Part shown: positions 34,332 to 45,844 of the stretch, one piece after another
Numbering within the stretch: the stretch's first letter is position 1
How the letters are laid out: each line of letters starts with the position of its first letter
Assembly (NCBI GenBank): GCA_964036195.1
Contig: OZ038460.1
Span: forward strand, 7,815,504 to 7,879,503
Reading direction: 5' to 3'
Source: Sphaerolaimus hirsutus
Lineage: Eukaryota > Nematoda > Chromadorea > Monhysterida > Sphaerolaimidae
DNA: 64,000 nucleotides
Translations under genes and position numbers: made by a program
The notes under the pieces: generated by a model
Database searches by the model: none
What the model was told of the DNA's origin: nothing
The model's input: only the letters and a program-made list of their open reading frames with translations

Positions 34332-37300
34332 TCATCTTAATCTCAACCTCTGCAGAAACAAAACAGATGCAAAATACCCAAGAATACACCCTGGAAACCT
34401 TGGCAACCAGCCAAAAAAACTCCCAGCCGAAACCCTCTCAGCGCCATTTCTTCTCTTCGGATAATTGGACAACCAATTATTTTTCGGCTCAGCAGGAGTT
34501 GACTCAGCACTTTCGGAACTGAACTCAGTAGTGCTTTTTGTCGTATCCGGAGCCCACCAGCTCGGACGGCGTCTAGTTGACGCTTTTTGGTACCAGGACC
34601 ATGTTGTTGTTGTGCTGGCTTCAATTGGTGATCGGGTGCTTGTTTTAGATGTGTGCAGCCAGTACGGTGTGGGCGGCACGGTTTTCAAGGTTGTCGGCGA
34701 GTATTGCTGTTTGGTAGACGAGTATTTCCTGGAAATGTGATATTTGAAATTAGTAATTTGGACATTGTTTTAGCTTATAGCTTTGACATTTTATATTCCA
34801 CACGCGCTGGCGCCATTTGAGGATGGAAAAAGGGCACAGCGCTGCGGTGCAATCAGTGTTTGGCATCTTTTTTGCCGCATTATTTTTAGGAGCTTTTCTT
34901 TTATCAGCACACACGCAATCGAATTAAGACCAACCGAAAAGTCCAGCATTATCGTTTCACCAAATTTTTACCGAAACCTAACACTCTCAACGCAAAATAC
35001 CAAATAAATCTAACTCCACCACAAACTCCCTCAAACCCTAACATACCTATTATCAGTCCAACTGCCAGTAGCGAACCACCTGGGCGTGGTCCTCTCCGTG
35101 CTCGTAGTGATTGCCGGCGTCGTCGTTGTCGACCTCGGTGAACTGGTTGACGGTGACGGTGATGGTCGCAGACGACGGGTGCTCGTGGTCCACCAGATTC
35201 GAGTGCGCAGGGTTGGAGGCGTACGAGTGGTGGTTGTTGATGTGGTTGTGCTCGTGGTTGATGTGGTTGTGGTGGTTGTGGTGGCTGTGTGGGGAAGGGT
35301 GATGCAGAGTTGGTCAAAGTACCAAACTTTTTTCTAATTAGACGAAAACGTAAAGCACTTATTTTTATGATGTTGTTTATTGGGTACCTGAGCACAGGCT
35401 TCAATGATATAAATATATATAGGTATACATATATATACCGCTTTTACTCGTATAATCCCCCCCCCCCCACCCGAGGAATTATTTTTCGTCAGACTTTTTT
35501 TGAAGGGGGGACCATTCGAGGGGGAATTATTCAAGGCGAAATTATTATTTTGTCAAAATTTTCAAGCGTGTTTCTATCAACTCATTTCATGAAAAATGAT
35601 TTATTAAGAACCTAACATGCTATCTTTGTTCAAATTATACCCAATAATTTTATAATTTGCCTAAAGGTGGAATTATTCGAGGGGAGAATTATTCAACAGG
35701 GGGAATTATACGCGTATATAATAGTTATAAAAAAACAGTTTTTCAAATTAACATTCATACCATTCAAGCCCAAAAAAACACAAACCAACCAGTCTTATAC
35801 GGTCGCCTGCTGACGCTGCTCGTATACAAGTGTCTCCACCCGCTCGTGGGCGTTGTCGTGCTGGTTGAAGTAGTCGTTGATGGCCTGGTCCAGGACCAGG
35901 TGGTAGTTGAGGTGGTTGGCGCTGTCGTCCATCTTGTTGTAGTTGTTGGTGTTGTCGTTGTGGTGGTTGTTGTTGTTGTAGTTGGTGGTGGTGTTGTTGT
36001 CGTTGAGGTGGTTGAGGTGGTTGTCGGCGTAGTGTACGGCCGCATCGCTTTGGTCCACACCCAAGTGCGGATGGTTTTGTGCAGGTAGGTTCTGGTGGAT
36101 GAAAATGAAAGGCAGTTTTTTATCATAATATTTCGTTTTGACTATGGAATAGGTAATTAATTACGAAATTTATCACAATATTTTATTCATGAAATTATGG
36201 TAGAATTCTGCAAATATTTTGCGATCCACCGAGTATACTCTCACCTGGGTGCTATCGTGGTCGGCTGCGTTCTCGTCCTATACCTATATGGATTTTCAGT
36301 GGGCGTGGTCAATCTTCCCGCGTACCGCCTATCATAATTATCTGTAGGGCTGACATTTCCTCTATTGTCAAACAGACTGGGCACACTTTCCCTTTCATTT
36401 TCTCTGTCCCGACTGCTTTCGCCATTTCGATCTCTTTCAGTTGGCACCAAAAGTGAAGGCGGGTTTGTGGGGTCGAGCCACCAATATTTGCTTCTACCAT
36501 TTGGATTCCATGCTGTGGTTGACGGGCTGAAAGTTTGTAGGGACGTTAGTGTAGAAATTGCAGGCATTTGTGATGATATATTGGTCAGAATGTGAAAGTG
36601 AGAAGAAAGACGCCATGGGACGGACTCGCACCCTGTAAAAGTACATGTACCTACAGCGAAAAATTGAGACGTAATTTTCCAAGCGCTATGTAAAGTGCTG
36701 ATAAAGTAAAAAAAAAATTCACCGAACATTTTCTTTTTAGAAATCATTCATGACATTTAACAAATTTGTCAAGTGTATGGTACAGTACATGACATTTTAC
36801 AAGGTCCCGAGTGGTCCCATCGCTGGGAAAAATGGCGCAGCACAGGCACTGGCGATGCCATTATGAATATGAGGGCCATGCTCCGAGAGGCACCGGTAAT
36901 GCAGGCTGCAGACACTGTTACCGCACCAAAACACTCACAACCCCCCCCCCCAACCCACACATACGGCGCCTCAGTAACCCTTCTGGTATACTCAGGATAG
37001 GCTCTACTAGAAACATAAGCGGTGACCACGCTGGTCGGCGGTAAAGTGCTCGTAGATGAGGTAAACAAGTGTCTGGATCTGTATGGCGTAGTATAGCTGG
37101 CTGGACTGGTGCTGGTTGTTGATATTGGTGGTGATGCGGTTGGAGGACGTGCTGGCGCCGGGAGGATGTAGGAGGGTCTGAGAGGGGTTGGGTTGGGTTG
37201 CTTATTTGGTGCTGCGGAAGCAGCAGTCCATGGACAAATTTCGGTCGATTTTCGAAGCATTCGGTTAGAAAACTTCGAAATAGACAATTAAAATTGCAGT

Positions 37301-39194
37301 CGATCTAGGGATGTTTTCCGGGAACTTGGGAATGTGTTTGTTTGTATCGAATACCTAGGTATTTATTTTGAAGATACGGTATCGGCCAGGTGCCACTCCC
37401 AGGCCCTGTAAAAGACCCTGTAAATCAAGCGTCATATAAAAGATCCTGTAAAGTTTCAAATGTCATGTCAAAGACATTGTAAAGTGTCAAGTGTATCCAA
37501 ATCTTATGTTGTTGTATCCAGATCTTACTTTTTGACATAGATTTGGATACAAAAACATAAAATTTGGACACGATAAAATAAGTTTTGGATACACATGACA
37601 CTTTACAGGGTCTTATGTGACATTTGACAGTTTACAGGGTCTCTTACGTGACATTTGACACTTTACAGGGTCTTTTACATGACACATGGCATTTTACAGG
37701 GTCTTTTACACTTTTCAGGGTCTGCTAGTGCCCCAAGGGTGGCTCTATTTTTGGTAAAATCACAAATGAGATTTATTGAAAAAGTTCACCTTTCTAAATG
37801 GCCGCCACTGGGTTCCGGCCTGTACGACTCTGTTTCTATTCTAAAGCCAGGTTCGGTGCCTCGAACCACTTCGGTGCCCCCACCTACGCCATCGGCACGC
37901 CCGCCATTTTCATCCTCGATTAAAGCTCTGAAAAGGAAAGATTTTAAGTGCGTAAGATAGTACAGGTGTAATAAGTAATGACACCGTCCGGGCGCAATAC
38001 CGCACCCTGTAAAGTGTAATGCCGGGTATCAAATGTAATGTAAAATGTCAATAAAAAATTATTTGGTTACTTAAGTTTTGACAAAGTGCATGACAATTGA
38101 GATCTATGTATGACATTTAACTAATTGACTTTGCACTTGACAGGGTGCGGGCTTCGCACCAAGGGGCGCCTTCCCGATGGGGCCGTTTTTCTGACGCTTA
38201 CGCGTTGTCGAAACTAGTGTGGTTTGTTTTGCTTACATTTACATTGTGCAGCAAACCATTATTAAAAAATATCTACGCCAAGGGCTAACGTTATTTTCCG
38301 TTTGAATATTCAAAAACATGTAAATATGTCATGCCGACCGACCGACATCGCATGGATTTAAGAAAAATCATTGTATGACATCAGACTTTCAGTTTCAGAT
38401 TCAATTGTTCTACGCAAATGTACTGACAATGTAGGCACTAAGTTTATGCAAGGCGGCATGACGTTTTTCAGAACCGACCGTTTCAGGAGATCCTTGTTGC
38501 AGTAATTCGATTCGGTGCACCAACACGCGGTGACCGAGCCGATTTGCTTGCATATTGTTTGTGATTGGCCAATGTTTTTGGAACGCACACAGGCCAAGTG
38601 TGTCTGCGTTGCATGACAGATGTTGTCGATTGAAAATGTCTTAGATAAAGTGACAACTCGGAGAGAAGTGTGATCGTGTTTAATAGTTGAATATTTCCAT
38701 TTGAGCATTGGCTGATGAATTTTGTCATGTGCATTGGATTCACAGATGGTCTTTATGTGGGATATAAAAAAATAAAAAAAGTATTTTTATTTATGCATTC
38801 GGATGCATGGATGTTGGGACGATGTAAAAACGTCATTCCTCAACCACTCCGCACCTAATTACTCCAAATTACTAGAAGATAACAACACCGATGACCAACC
38901 CACACGAACCTGTTCATTCATCTTCACCGCCGCACAGGCAAACCTTCCCTTCTCAGCCTCATCACTCTTCGCCTGCTGCTCGTGGCAATAGCCCCGGTTG
39001 CAGTTCGCATCGCCCTTGTTCGTTGTGCAATAGCAGCTTAAGGTTGACGTAGGTTCAGGTAGGCTGACCAGACACAGTAAAAACGTGTGCAGCAGTAGGG
39101 TGAGCGGGTAGGGCGGAAGGAGCCTGCGAATGTTGAACGATAGTTGACGCTTGGGATAGTGCGGAACTGACACGGGCAATTTATGAAAGACCAT
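34332..39194 (-). CDS. Type-I activin/BMP-receptor-like ectodomain joined to a Thr/Ser/Pro-rich stalk
   Basis: Exons on minus: 39194-38910, 38603-38479, 37927-37790, 37177-36955, 36526-36245, 36091-35790, 35284-35047 and 34728-34332. Exon 1 encodes a hydrophobic leader (LTLLLHTFLLCLV), then LSCYCTTNKGDANCNRGYC; exon 2 ends ACWCTESNYCN. Together they give ten cysteines spaced as in BMP/activin type-I receptor ectodomains (CYC…C…C…CC..N.CN). Exon 3 is an acidic/Gly linker. Exons 4-8 are mucin-like: Thr runs, RHLFTSS / RHLYTSS repeats and WW motifs. Seven of the junctions were checked; all agree in phase except exon 4 to 5, where a small exon may be missing. No kinase is present, so it may be a secreted or anchored decoy, or merely share the three-finger fold. 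The start Met is uncertain. Confidence 0.55.
34350..34433 (-). other. Stop-free 84-base intron-like segment at the receptor-like gene's 3' end
   Basis: Starts GTTTCGG and ends TTTTGTTTCTGCAG, is a multiple of three and is open. Retained, it encodes a hydrophobic stretch (FFGWLPRFPGCILGYFASV…) followed by a basic QRLRLR end. Spliced, the protein ends soluble with RRLRLR. Confidence 0.4.
35434..35722. mobile_element. Fold-back MITE with CCCCGAGGAATTATT words
   Basis: Left TTTACTCGTATAATCCCCCC, right GGGGGAATTATACGCGTATAA. The body is GAATTATTCGAGGGG words. Intronic in the receptor-like gene. Confidence 0.6.
37386..37739. mobile_element. MITE, GGTGCCACTCCCAGGCCCTG terminus
   Basis: Inverted arms of CCCTGTAAA / TTTACAGGGTCT words around an AAATCTTATG…CATAAAATTTGG centre. 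That centre is shared with the 19756 element. It lies in intron 3 of the receptor-like gene, 50 bases from exon 3. Confidence 0.72.
37988..38168. mobile_element. MITE of the CCCTGTAAAGTGT family
   Basis: GGGCGCAATACCGCACCCTG to CAGGGTGCGGGCTTCGCACC. It has the same arm words as 27786 but a diverged tip. It lies in intron 2 of the receptor-like gene. Confidence 0.6.
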
Positions 39195-39299
39195 ATACCT
39201 ATGTAGTTTGCTGGCATAAAATGGATCTTTTTGGCAGGAATCACCACTTATAAGGCTTTCCAATCGCCCTACGTAAATCATACGTCCACAGTCGACATG

Positions 39300-41540
39300 A
39301 AAAGTACATTGTAGGTGTGCCACTCCTTTTATTTTTTGTTGCTCTATATTTCACTTTTGAATAGTTATTAAAACGTATTTACGTTTACTCGAAAAATACG
39401 TATACTCGAGTACTGCGTAAATACGTTTAAGTTTCCTCCCGAAAAAATACCGGTATTCACTTACTCACATGCTTTTTGAAAGAACGCGAGTACAGAAAAC
39501 GTAATTCCATAAAATAAATGGGGTGCATAACAAGCAAAGACGATTCAAACGAATTGAAATGGTTGTGAAAATCACTCACAGGGACAGCGACGACTCACTC
39601 TTTTGCTTCTACTCACTTCTGTTAAATACAAAATCGCAAAAAAAATCGCTTTTACGTTTTCCCTGAGTAAAATTACCTTGCACCTTTTACGCGTTGTAAA
39701 AGTAAAAAATTTTCGTTACGTTTTATGTACTCATGTGAGTAAAAAATACTTTACGTTCACGTTTACTATGAAAAAACATCAGTACTTTGAACACCTCTGC
39801 ACTTAAAATATCTAATTAAAAATTTATTTACTTCCTTCTATTTCTAAACCCAATATCAATATCACAATTGAGGAAATTGCTTCCGAGACTCGATAACTCC
39901 ATGTTTTTCAGTTTTGTGAAAATTGCATTTGAAACTTTGAGAATGGCCTGAGTGGGCACGCTTTGAGTGACAACCCTTGCCCAATACTTTTTGAAAAGCC
40001 AACGAATTTCTCTACATTTTCAATATTTACAATCCTCTGGCCGACAAATATGCTAGAGTTAGGGCCATTTGACTGTCATTACGGCAACAAATTTTACTAT
40101 AATAAATAAAATTTTAAAACGAGTTTCGGATGCAAACTTCGTATTTTGTATGGAGATGACCAGGATGGTAGCCATTTCCCTTTAAATTTATAACGAGTTT
40201 CGGATGCAAAGTCTTTTCAGTGGAGTTATCGAGTTTCGAGTGCAAAATATGATAGATATTTATGGAGTTATCGAGTTTCGAGTGAAAATTCACCATTTTG
40301 ATGGTGGAGATATAGAGTTTCGGATAGAAATTTACATTTTTTCAAAAATCGGTGTCTCTGTATCTCGGGAATGGTGTTATGTATTGAGCTGATTTTTTAC
40401 TATCACATACAAATATGTACGCTTATATGAGATCCACACCTAACTCAATTTTTTTCACTTTTGTTGTTATCGAGTTACGGAACCAAACGCCTCAATTATT
40501 ACAACCTGCATCCAGTTATTCCATTAACATTTTATTGTAAAACTCTCAATTGTAAAGTAAAATTAACCGACCCTCTAAACTGCATGTTCCGCCCTCCGTG
40601 AATAATCTTTCAGCAATCAGCTATATATAAATTGCACATAAAAATCCTTATATCATTTTCGATTTCATGTCATAGGCTGCACCACGGCAAAATAATGCAG
40701 GAACATTTCATGTGCACATCAAGTCATAATTCTTGTTATTAGGTGACCAGTCACATAATATGAAAATCGGTGTGCACGCTGGATATTTAAGAGTGCTAAA
40801 GGTTTAATACCCGGCTAATTATTAGCTTTTGACTAATTTTAGTCGAATCTATGCCGATAACATGAATTCATCACACTAAATGTAAATAAATATGCATCAG
40901 CTTCGCTCGGGCGGTCTGTAAAAAAGTGAATAGGAATTTTTTTGAGAATGAAAAAATGCGTTGAAAAAGTGCCCTATTGGACGCGATGCGCTGACAAACG
41001 CCATCGCATTGATTTACTTAACCGGGTGGAAGCTTTCACTTGAACATGACACATGTTCCAATGCAAACACTGCGGCACGTCTGAACGTTTGTCGCTCCCT
41101 TTCACAGAAACTTATCAAAGATAAACAATCAGCTTCGCTCGGGCGGTCTGTAAAATGTCCGTTTTATGCTGTAGCCATTGACATTACTTTCCAACTTGCA
41201 AATGGCTTTTGGCAAATCGTGATTGAAGGAAATGATGTAATATTGTTCACAAAATAGATTTATTTATCTAGGTAGTTTGGTATTTTAATAGAGCTGTGCA
41301 CACAATGGTTAGCTTTGACCTTAAGTTAACTGAAATGGGACAGTGCTAATTTCACTCGGCAAGAGCTGCTTTGAAAGATCAATGATGAGTTCTCCATTTT
41401 TTTTCTCAGAATTTTGCTCCACTTTTGTCTTACAAGCCAGCAAATACACGATTGAATTGAATACTTTATTATTATACAAAACACATCACAAAATTTGACT
41501 ATTGCTACAAAGTTGCATTTGGCAACACAATGAAATGATA
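39300..41540. other. Gene-free stretch with ACGTTTACTC and GAGTTTCGGATG repeats
   Basis: 39370-39790 is TTTACGTTTACTCG words between TTGTTAAAAC-like ends, the same family as 47880-48380 and 19600-19740. 40120-40330 has four imperfect copies of ATCGAGTTTCGAGTGCAAA about 60 bases apart. A 26-base GC-rich segment (CAGCTTCGCTCGGGCGGTCT…) occurs at 40898 and again at 41130. No exon is convincing. Confidence 0.45.
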
Positions 41541-41549
41541 AATCATGAT

Positions 41550-42710
41550 CAACGATGGGTAAGTTCTCCAAAAAAAAACACTTTCTGTGTTTTGAGTTTT
41601 TCAAAAATGAATACCTGTGTTTTGAGTTTTTTTCTTGAAAAAAACTTGAGTAACTCTGTTTTTATTTCTGTGTTTTTTGTAAAAACTCGAGTTTTTTGAG
41701 TTTTTTCTAAAAAAACTCAAGTTTTTTCCAAAAAAATTCGAGTTTTCCCCCAAAAATTTTGATTTACAGCATTTCGATCTGGAAACAGTGGTTTTCTTAT
41801 AAAATATTGTTTTTGCACATGTTTTAACCACACATAACATTTGTGTATTCATTCAAGTGTCAAAAAAGTCCTTAAAAATGTCCACAATGAGGACATCAAC
41901 ATCACAACACCAGCAACAAAATGCCCAGAAATGACAATTCACGCAGTACTCCAAAATTCTTCAATGGATATGCACTGTATGGAAGACTACGGAATTGATT
42001 TGAACTACAACTATTATATTACCTGGAAATACTCCCATGGGCATTATTATTTCGTCAGAAAGTTTTGTAAGGATCATAGAAAATACCTAGTAGGCATTTA
42101 CGTACCCGAAACAGGTTATAAATGCGAAAAACAGGATATATTTGAAAAAAACATGTAGTCAGCTACACAACCTAGTACAGTCTATGTGTAGCTTGGATGC
42201 AAATTAGCAGTAATAAATACATCATGTACATTGGATACATGATGTACATCATCCCAGAGGGGGGTATTTCGAGGGGGGCGGGGCTTATTATTTCACCAGT
42301 CCATTTTGAGGGGAGTTAATTCAAGGGGGTTTATTCAAGGTAATAAGGTATACTTAAATGTCAAAACTTAAATTGTCAAATCCACCATGAGATGTGCATG
42401 CCATCTTTAATTTTGTACCATTGTAAAATATGAATACATTATGTACATATTTACATACTATAAATGCTTATCTTATCTTGTTTAGTTTAACTGAATTAAT
42501 GTGCATTCAACCATTTCGCTGAAAAAAAACACAAAAACTCAAAAAACTTTTCTGTGTTTCCGTGTTTCTGTGTTTCTGTGTTCTCCAAAAAAAAACTCAT
42601 TTGAGTTTTGAGTTTTTCAAAATTTATGAGTTTCCGTGTTTCTGTGTAAAACAAAAACACAGAAACTCAATGAGTTTCTGTGTTCAATTTCTGTGTTTTT
42701 TCCATCGTTG
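41550..42710. mobile_element. hAT-like element, CAACGATGG ends, AAACACAGAAACTC arms
   Basis: Left CAACGATGGG, right CCATCGTTG, with an exact 8-bp target duplication ATCATGAT (41542-41549, 42711-42718). The arms are TTTTTGAGTTTTT / CTGTGTTTCTGTG words. The unique middle (41800-42500) contains a 105-codon open frame. Confidence 0.85.
41841..42158 (+). CDS. Open frame with immunoglobulin-like spacing inside a hAT-like element
   Basis: 105 codons in unique-looking DNA. Features in order: CPEMTIHAVLQNSSMDMHC, ITWKYSHG, then ETGYKCEKQ. The Cys - Trp - G-Y-x-C order and spacing resemble an Ig domain (B-strand Cys, C-strand Trp, F-strand TGYxC). It may be a captured host exon, or a chance AT-rich frame. 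I see no transposase motif. Confidence 0.25.
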   Translation: MCIHSSVKKVLKNVHNEDINITTPATKCPEMTIHAVLQNSSMDMHCMEDYGIDLNYNYYITWKYSHGHYYFVRKFCKDHRKYLVGIYVPETGYKCEKQDIFEKNM

Positions 42711-42772
42711 ATCATGATGCAAACATTGTGCACTTTTTGTCATGAGAGTCTGATAAAAATGTTTGTTACGAG

Positions 42773-45673
42773 CAACGATGGCAAAAACACACATATTAAA
42801 TACGGAAACTCATTGAGTTTCCGTGTTTTTGTTTAACACAGAAACACGGAAACTCAACAATTTTGAAAAACACGGAAACTCAAATGAGTTCTTTTTTGGA
42901 GAACATGGAAACACAGAAACACAGAAAATACGGAAATGTTTTTTGAGTTTTTTTTATCCAAGCAATTGAAGGCAGATTTGAACTGATAATGTGTGTATGT
43001 GCATACATAAGGTATGCATGTAAACACCTTCCCAGACAAGTTCACCACCCATTTTTTTATTTTATTCTTGACGCAATATCTGCGGCTATGGGGGGATTAA
43101 CGAGCTGAAAATTTGTATATATATAGTTTCAACAATCCCCTACTCCGCATCAATGGGGGGAGGCACGGCGACAAACTACAGAGAGGGTCGCCATATATGC
43201 AACATTTTTTTCCGGCGTTTTTAGTGTCCCAAACAAGTTCGCCACCCACTTGATTGGCTGCACTACGAGGGCCATATCTCCTGCTGTGGAGGGGTTAAAA
43301 AGCTGAAATTTGGGGGATGTCTTGACAACATCCCCCTCACTATTCACCGACGGGATGACCGCCAGCGACCCACTACAGCATTGGTCGCTGCATTTAAAGT
43401 TGTTTTTTTTTTAAAACGACCCGAGTGTCCCACACAAGTTCACCACCCGATTCGTTTTAAAAAGTGAATGGTTTAGACTTTAAAGAAAAATTAAAGTTGT
43501 TTAAAGCAGTCGACCACCTTTTTTAAATGCTTTGGTTGATAAAAAAAATGAAACCAGACACCATTGGGACCCACAATCCCGACCCCAGAAACTAAACACA
43601 AATCCTGATCCCAAATAATTATAAAAAATTTCATCAAACATTTGAAAAAACTATTCAGACCCTGAACTAGTCCTGATCCCAATCTTGAATAATTTAAAAA
43701 GTATCCAGTATGAAAAATCTGAATGAAAAACTATCCAGAATGACCCCCACCCCAATACCGCACACAGACCCCAGTCACGATCCCAATCTCAAATAAATAA
43801 AAAAATCCTGATATGAAAAAAAAGATCCCAGACAACCCTCCAGTAACGATCCCAATCCCAGAAGAAAAATTATATCCAGTTTGAACCCTAGATCTCCTGA
43901 TTGAAATTTTCTCTGTAGGCACTGGCAAACTTGAATGGGACACCCACCCCCTCCCTAAATGGCAGACAAAAAATTCACTTTACACCAAATTTTTGTTTCA
44001 CAATTGAAAAGTTGGTTTACAAAGTTCCATAGAGGAGTGTTTAAGGTTCAATATTGTGTAAACAACATGACCTCTAAAATGCCTCCATAAGGAAATTTAT
44101 TTGGGGTGAATGAAAAAATGAAAATTTTGGCAAATTTTGTTCCTGTGGCGATGTCATTATGATGTCATAAAATTCACCCCAAATAAATTTCTTAATCGGG
44201 GCATTTTAGAGGTGATGTTGTTTACGCAATATTGAACCTTAAACACTTTTCTATGGGACTTTGTAAACCAACTTTTAAAGTGTAAAACAAAAATTTGGTT
44301 TAAAGTGAAATTTTTGTCTGCCATTTAGTGAGCACGAGGGTGTACCACTCAAGTATGTCAGTACCTACTGTGAAAATTCTAATTACCATTTTTCCTCAAA
44401 ATTCCCCCCTCCCCCTCGAAATTCCCTCCCTTCCCGACCACTATGAACTTTTAACCCCCCCTCGAAATACCCCCCCCCCAAATTGAGTGTAATGAGGATG
44501 TAGATGCAGTTTGTGTTCTGCGTAATAAATATATAAACAATGTGTGAAAACTAGTGTTAAGACAATAATTAAGGCATGTTAAAACAGGGTTTGTACCATC
44601 TAAATAAGTACTGATCTCATCTTGTCATAAGTCTTGTACCATCTAAATAAGCAGTCAACGCAACCGCGATCCCAATACCGATACCAAAAATTCGTAAAAG
44701 CAATCGCTATCCCGATCCAGAAAAGTCGATCCTGTTTGAACCCTAACCTCCAATTACATTCCAAATGAATTTGTGCTCAGGTTTGCACCCACGGACCTTT
44801 TTTAAAACGCAATTCGGTGGTGAACTTGTGTGGGACACTCGGGTCGTCTTTAAAAAAACAACGTTAAATGCAGCGACCAATGCTGTAGTGGGTCGCCGGC
44901 GGTCGTCCCGCCGGTGAATAGTGAGGGGGGGTGTTGTCAAGACATCCCCCAAATTTCAGCTTTTTAACCCCCCCCACAGCAGATATGGCCCCCGTAGTGC
45001 AGCCAATCAAGTGGGTGGCGAACTTGTTTGGGACACTAAAAACGCCGGAAAAAAATGTTGCATATACGGCGACCCTCCCTGTAGTTCGTCGCCGTGCCTC
45101 CCCCCATTGATGCGGAGTAGGGGATTGTTTAAACTATATATATACAAATTTTCAGCTCGTTAATCCTCCCATAGCCGCAGATATTGCGTCAAGAATAAAA
45201 AAAAATGGGTGGTGAACTTGTCCGGGAAGGTGTTTATGTATAGTGTGTAAATATGTACATAGTATCCAAGTTTAACGATGAAATAAGTATCCAAAAAATA
45301 ATGATGTCCGCATCTCCTGGTGGTTTCGACAATATTAGGGACTGTAATCGAAGTGTTGAGGAGTGCCCATCAGGCTCACCCATTTGGAACTTCCTCCAGT
45401 GAACTAATGAAAATTTTCCATTACACGACAAAACATATGCAAAACCAATATTTGACAAGAAAACCACTGTTTCAACAGTAAAATGCTGTAAAATGCAACT
45501 TTTTACTAAAAAACTTGAGTTTTTATCAAAAACTCAAGTTTTTTCAAAAAACACAGAAATAAAACACAGAAACTCAAGTTTTTTTCGTGAAAAAAACTTA
45601 AAACACAGATATTCATTTTTGAAAAACTCAAAATACAGAAAGTGTTTTTATTTTAAAAACTCACCCATCGTTG
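42773..45673. mobile_element. hAT-like element, 2.9 kb, CAACGATGG ends, with internal inverted arms
   Basis: Exact 8-bp target duplication GTTACGAG (42765-42772, 45674-45681); same ends as 41550. Inside, 43020-43480 and 44770-45238 are a second pair of inverted arms (AAGTTCACCACCCATTTTTT…). These in turn enclose CCCGATCCCAAT words (43545-43895, 44655-44755) and a third inverted pair (43955-44340). No transposase frame is seen. Confidence 0.85.
45234..45467 (-). CDS. Weak Ig-like open frame within the 2.9-kb hAT-like element
   Basis: 77 codons with YVLSCNGKFSLVHWRKFQ and then LRLQSLILSKPPGDADI, reminiscent of a V-type Ig domain (C…W…D-A). The F-strand Cys is absent. It may be chance. Confidence 0.15.
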   Translation of the reverse strand: MVFLSNIGFAYVLSCNGKFSLVHWRKFQMGEPDGHSSTLRLQSLILSKPPGDADIIIFWILISSLNLDTMYIFTHYT

Positions 45674-45844
45674 GTTACGAGTGGTGAGAAGTGAATAAGC
45701 ATATTGGAATGTTTCCTTCTAGAACCTTAAGATAGTTAGTCCCGCACCTAATACCCTAAAACGTCGTCTGTTTAAACATCAGTTTAAAAATTTATCGATC
45801 ATAATCGTTTTTAGTGGTTTGGTTCAATGCTCACATCGGGTCAA

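Noticed and set aside
35086..36088. Val-rich frames on the plus strand (VVVLVEVVVDGL…)
   Set aside because: They are antisense to the Thr-rich exons of the minus-strand gene. Low complexity, with no splice support.
36811..36960. His/Cys-rich plus-strand frame (HWRCHYEYEGH…CRHC) resembling a zinc finger
   Set aside because: It lies in an intron of a minus-strand gene next to MITE arms. Spacing fits no known finger and no splice partners are visible.
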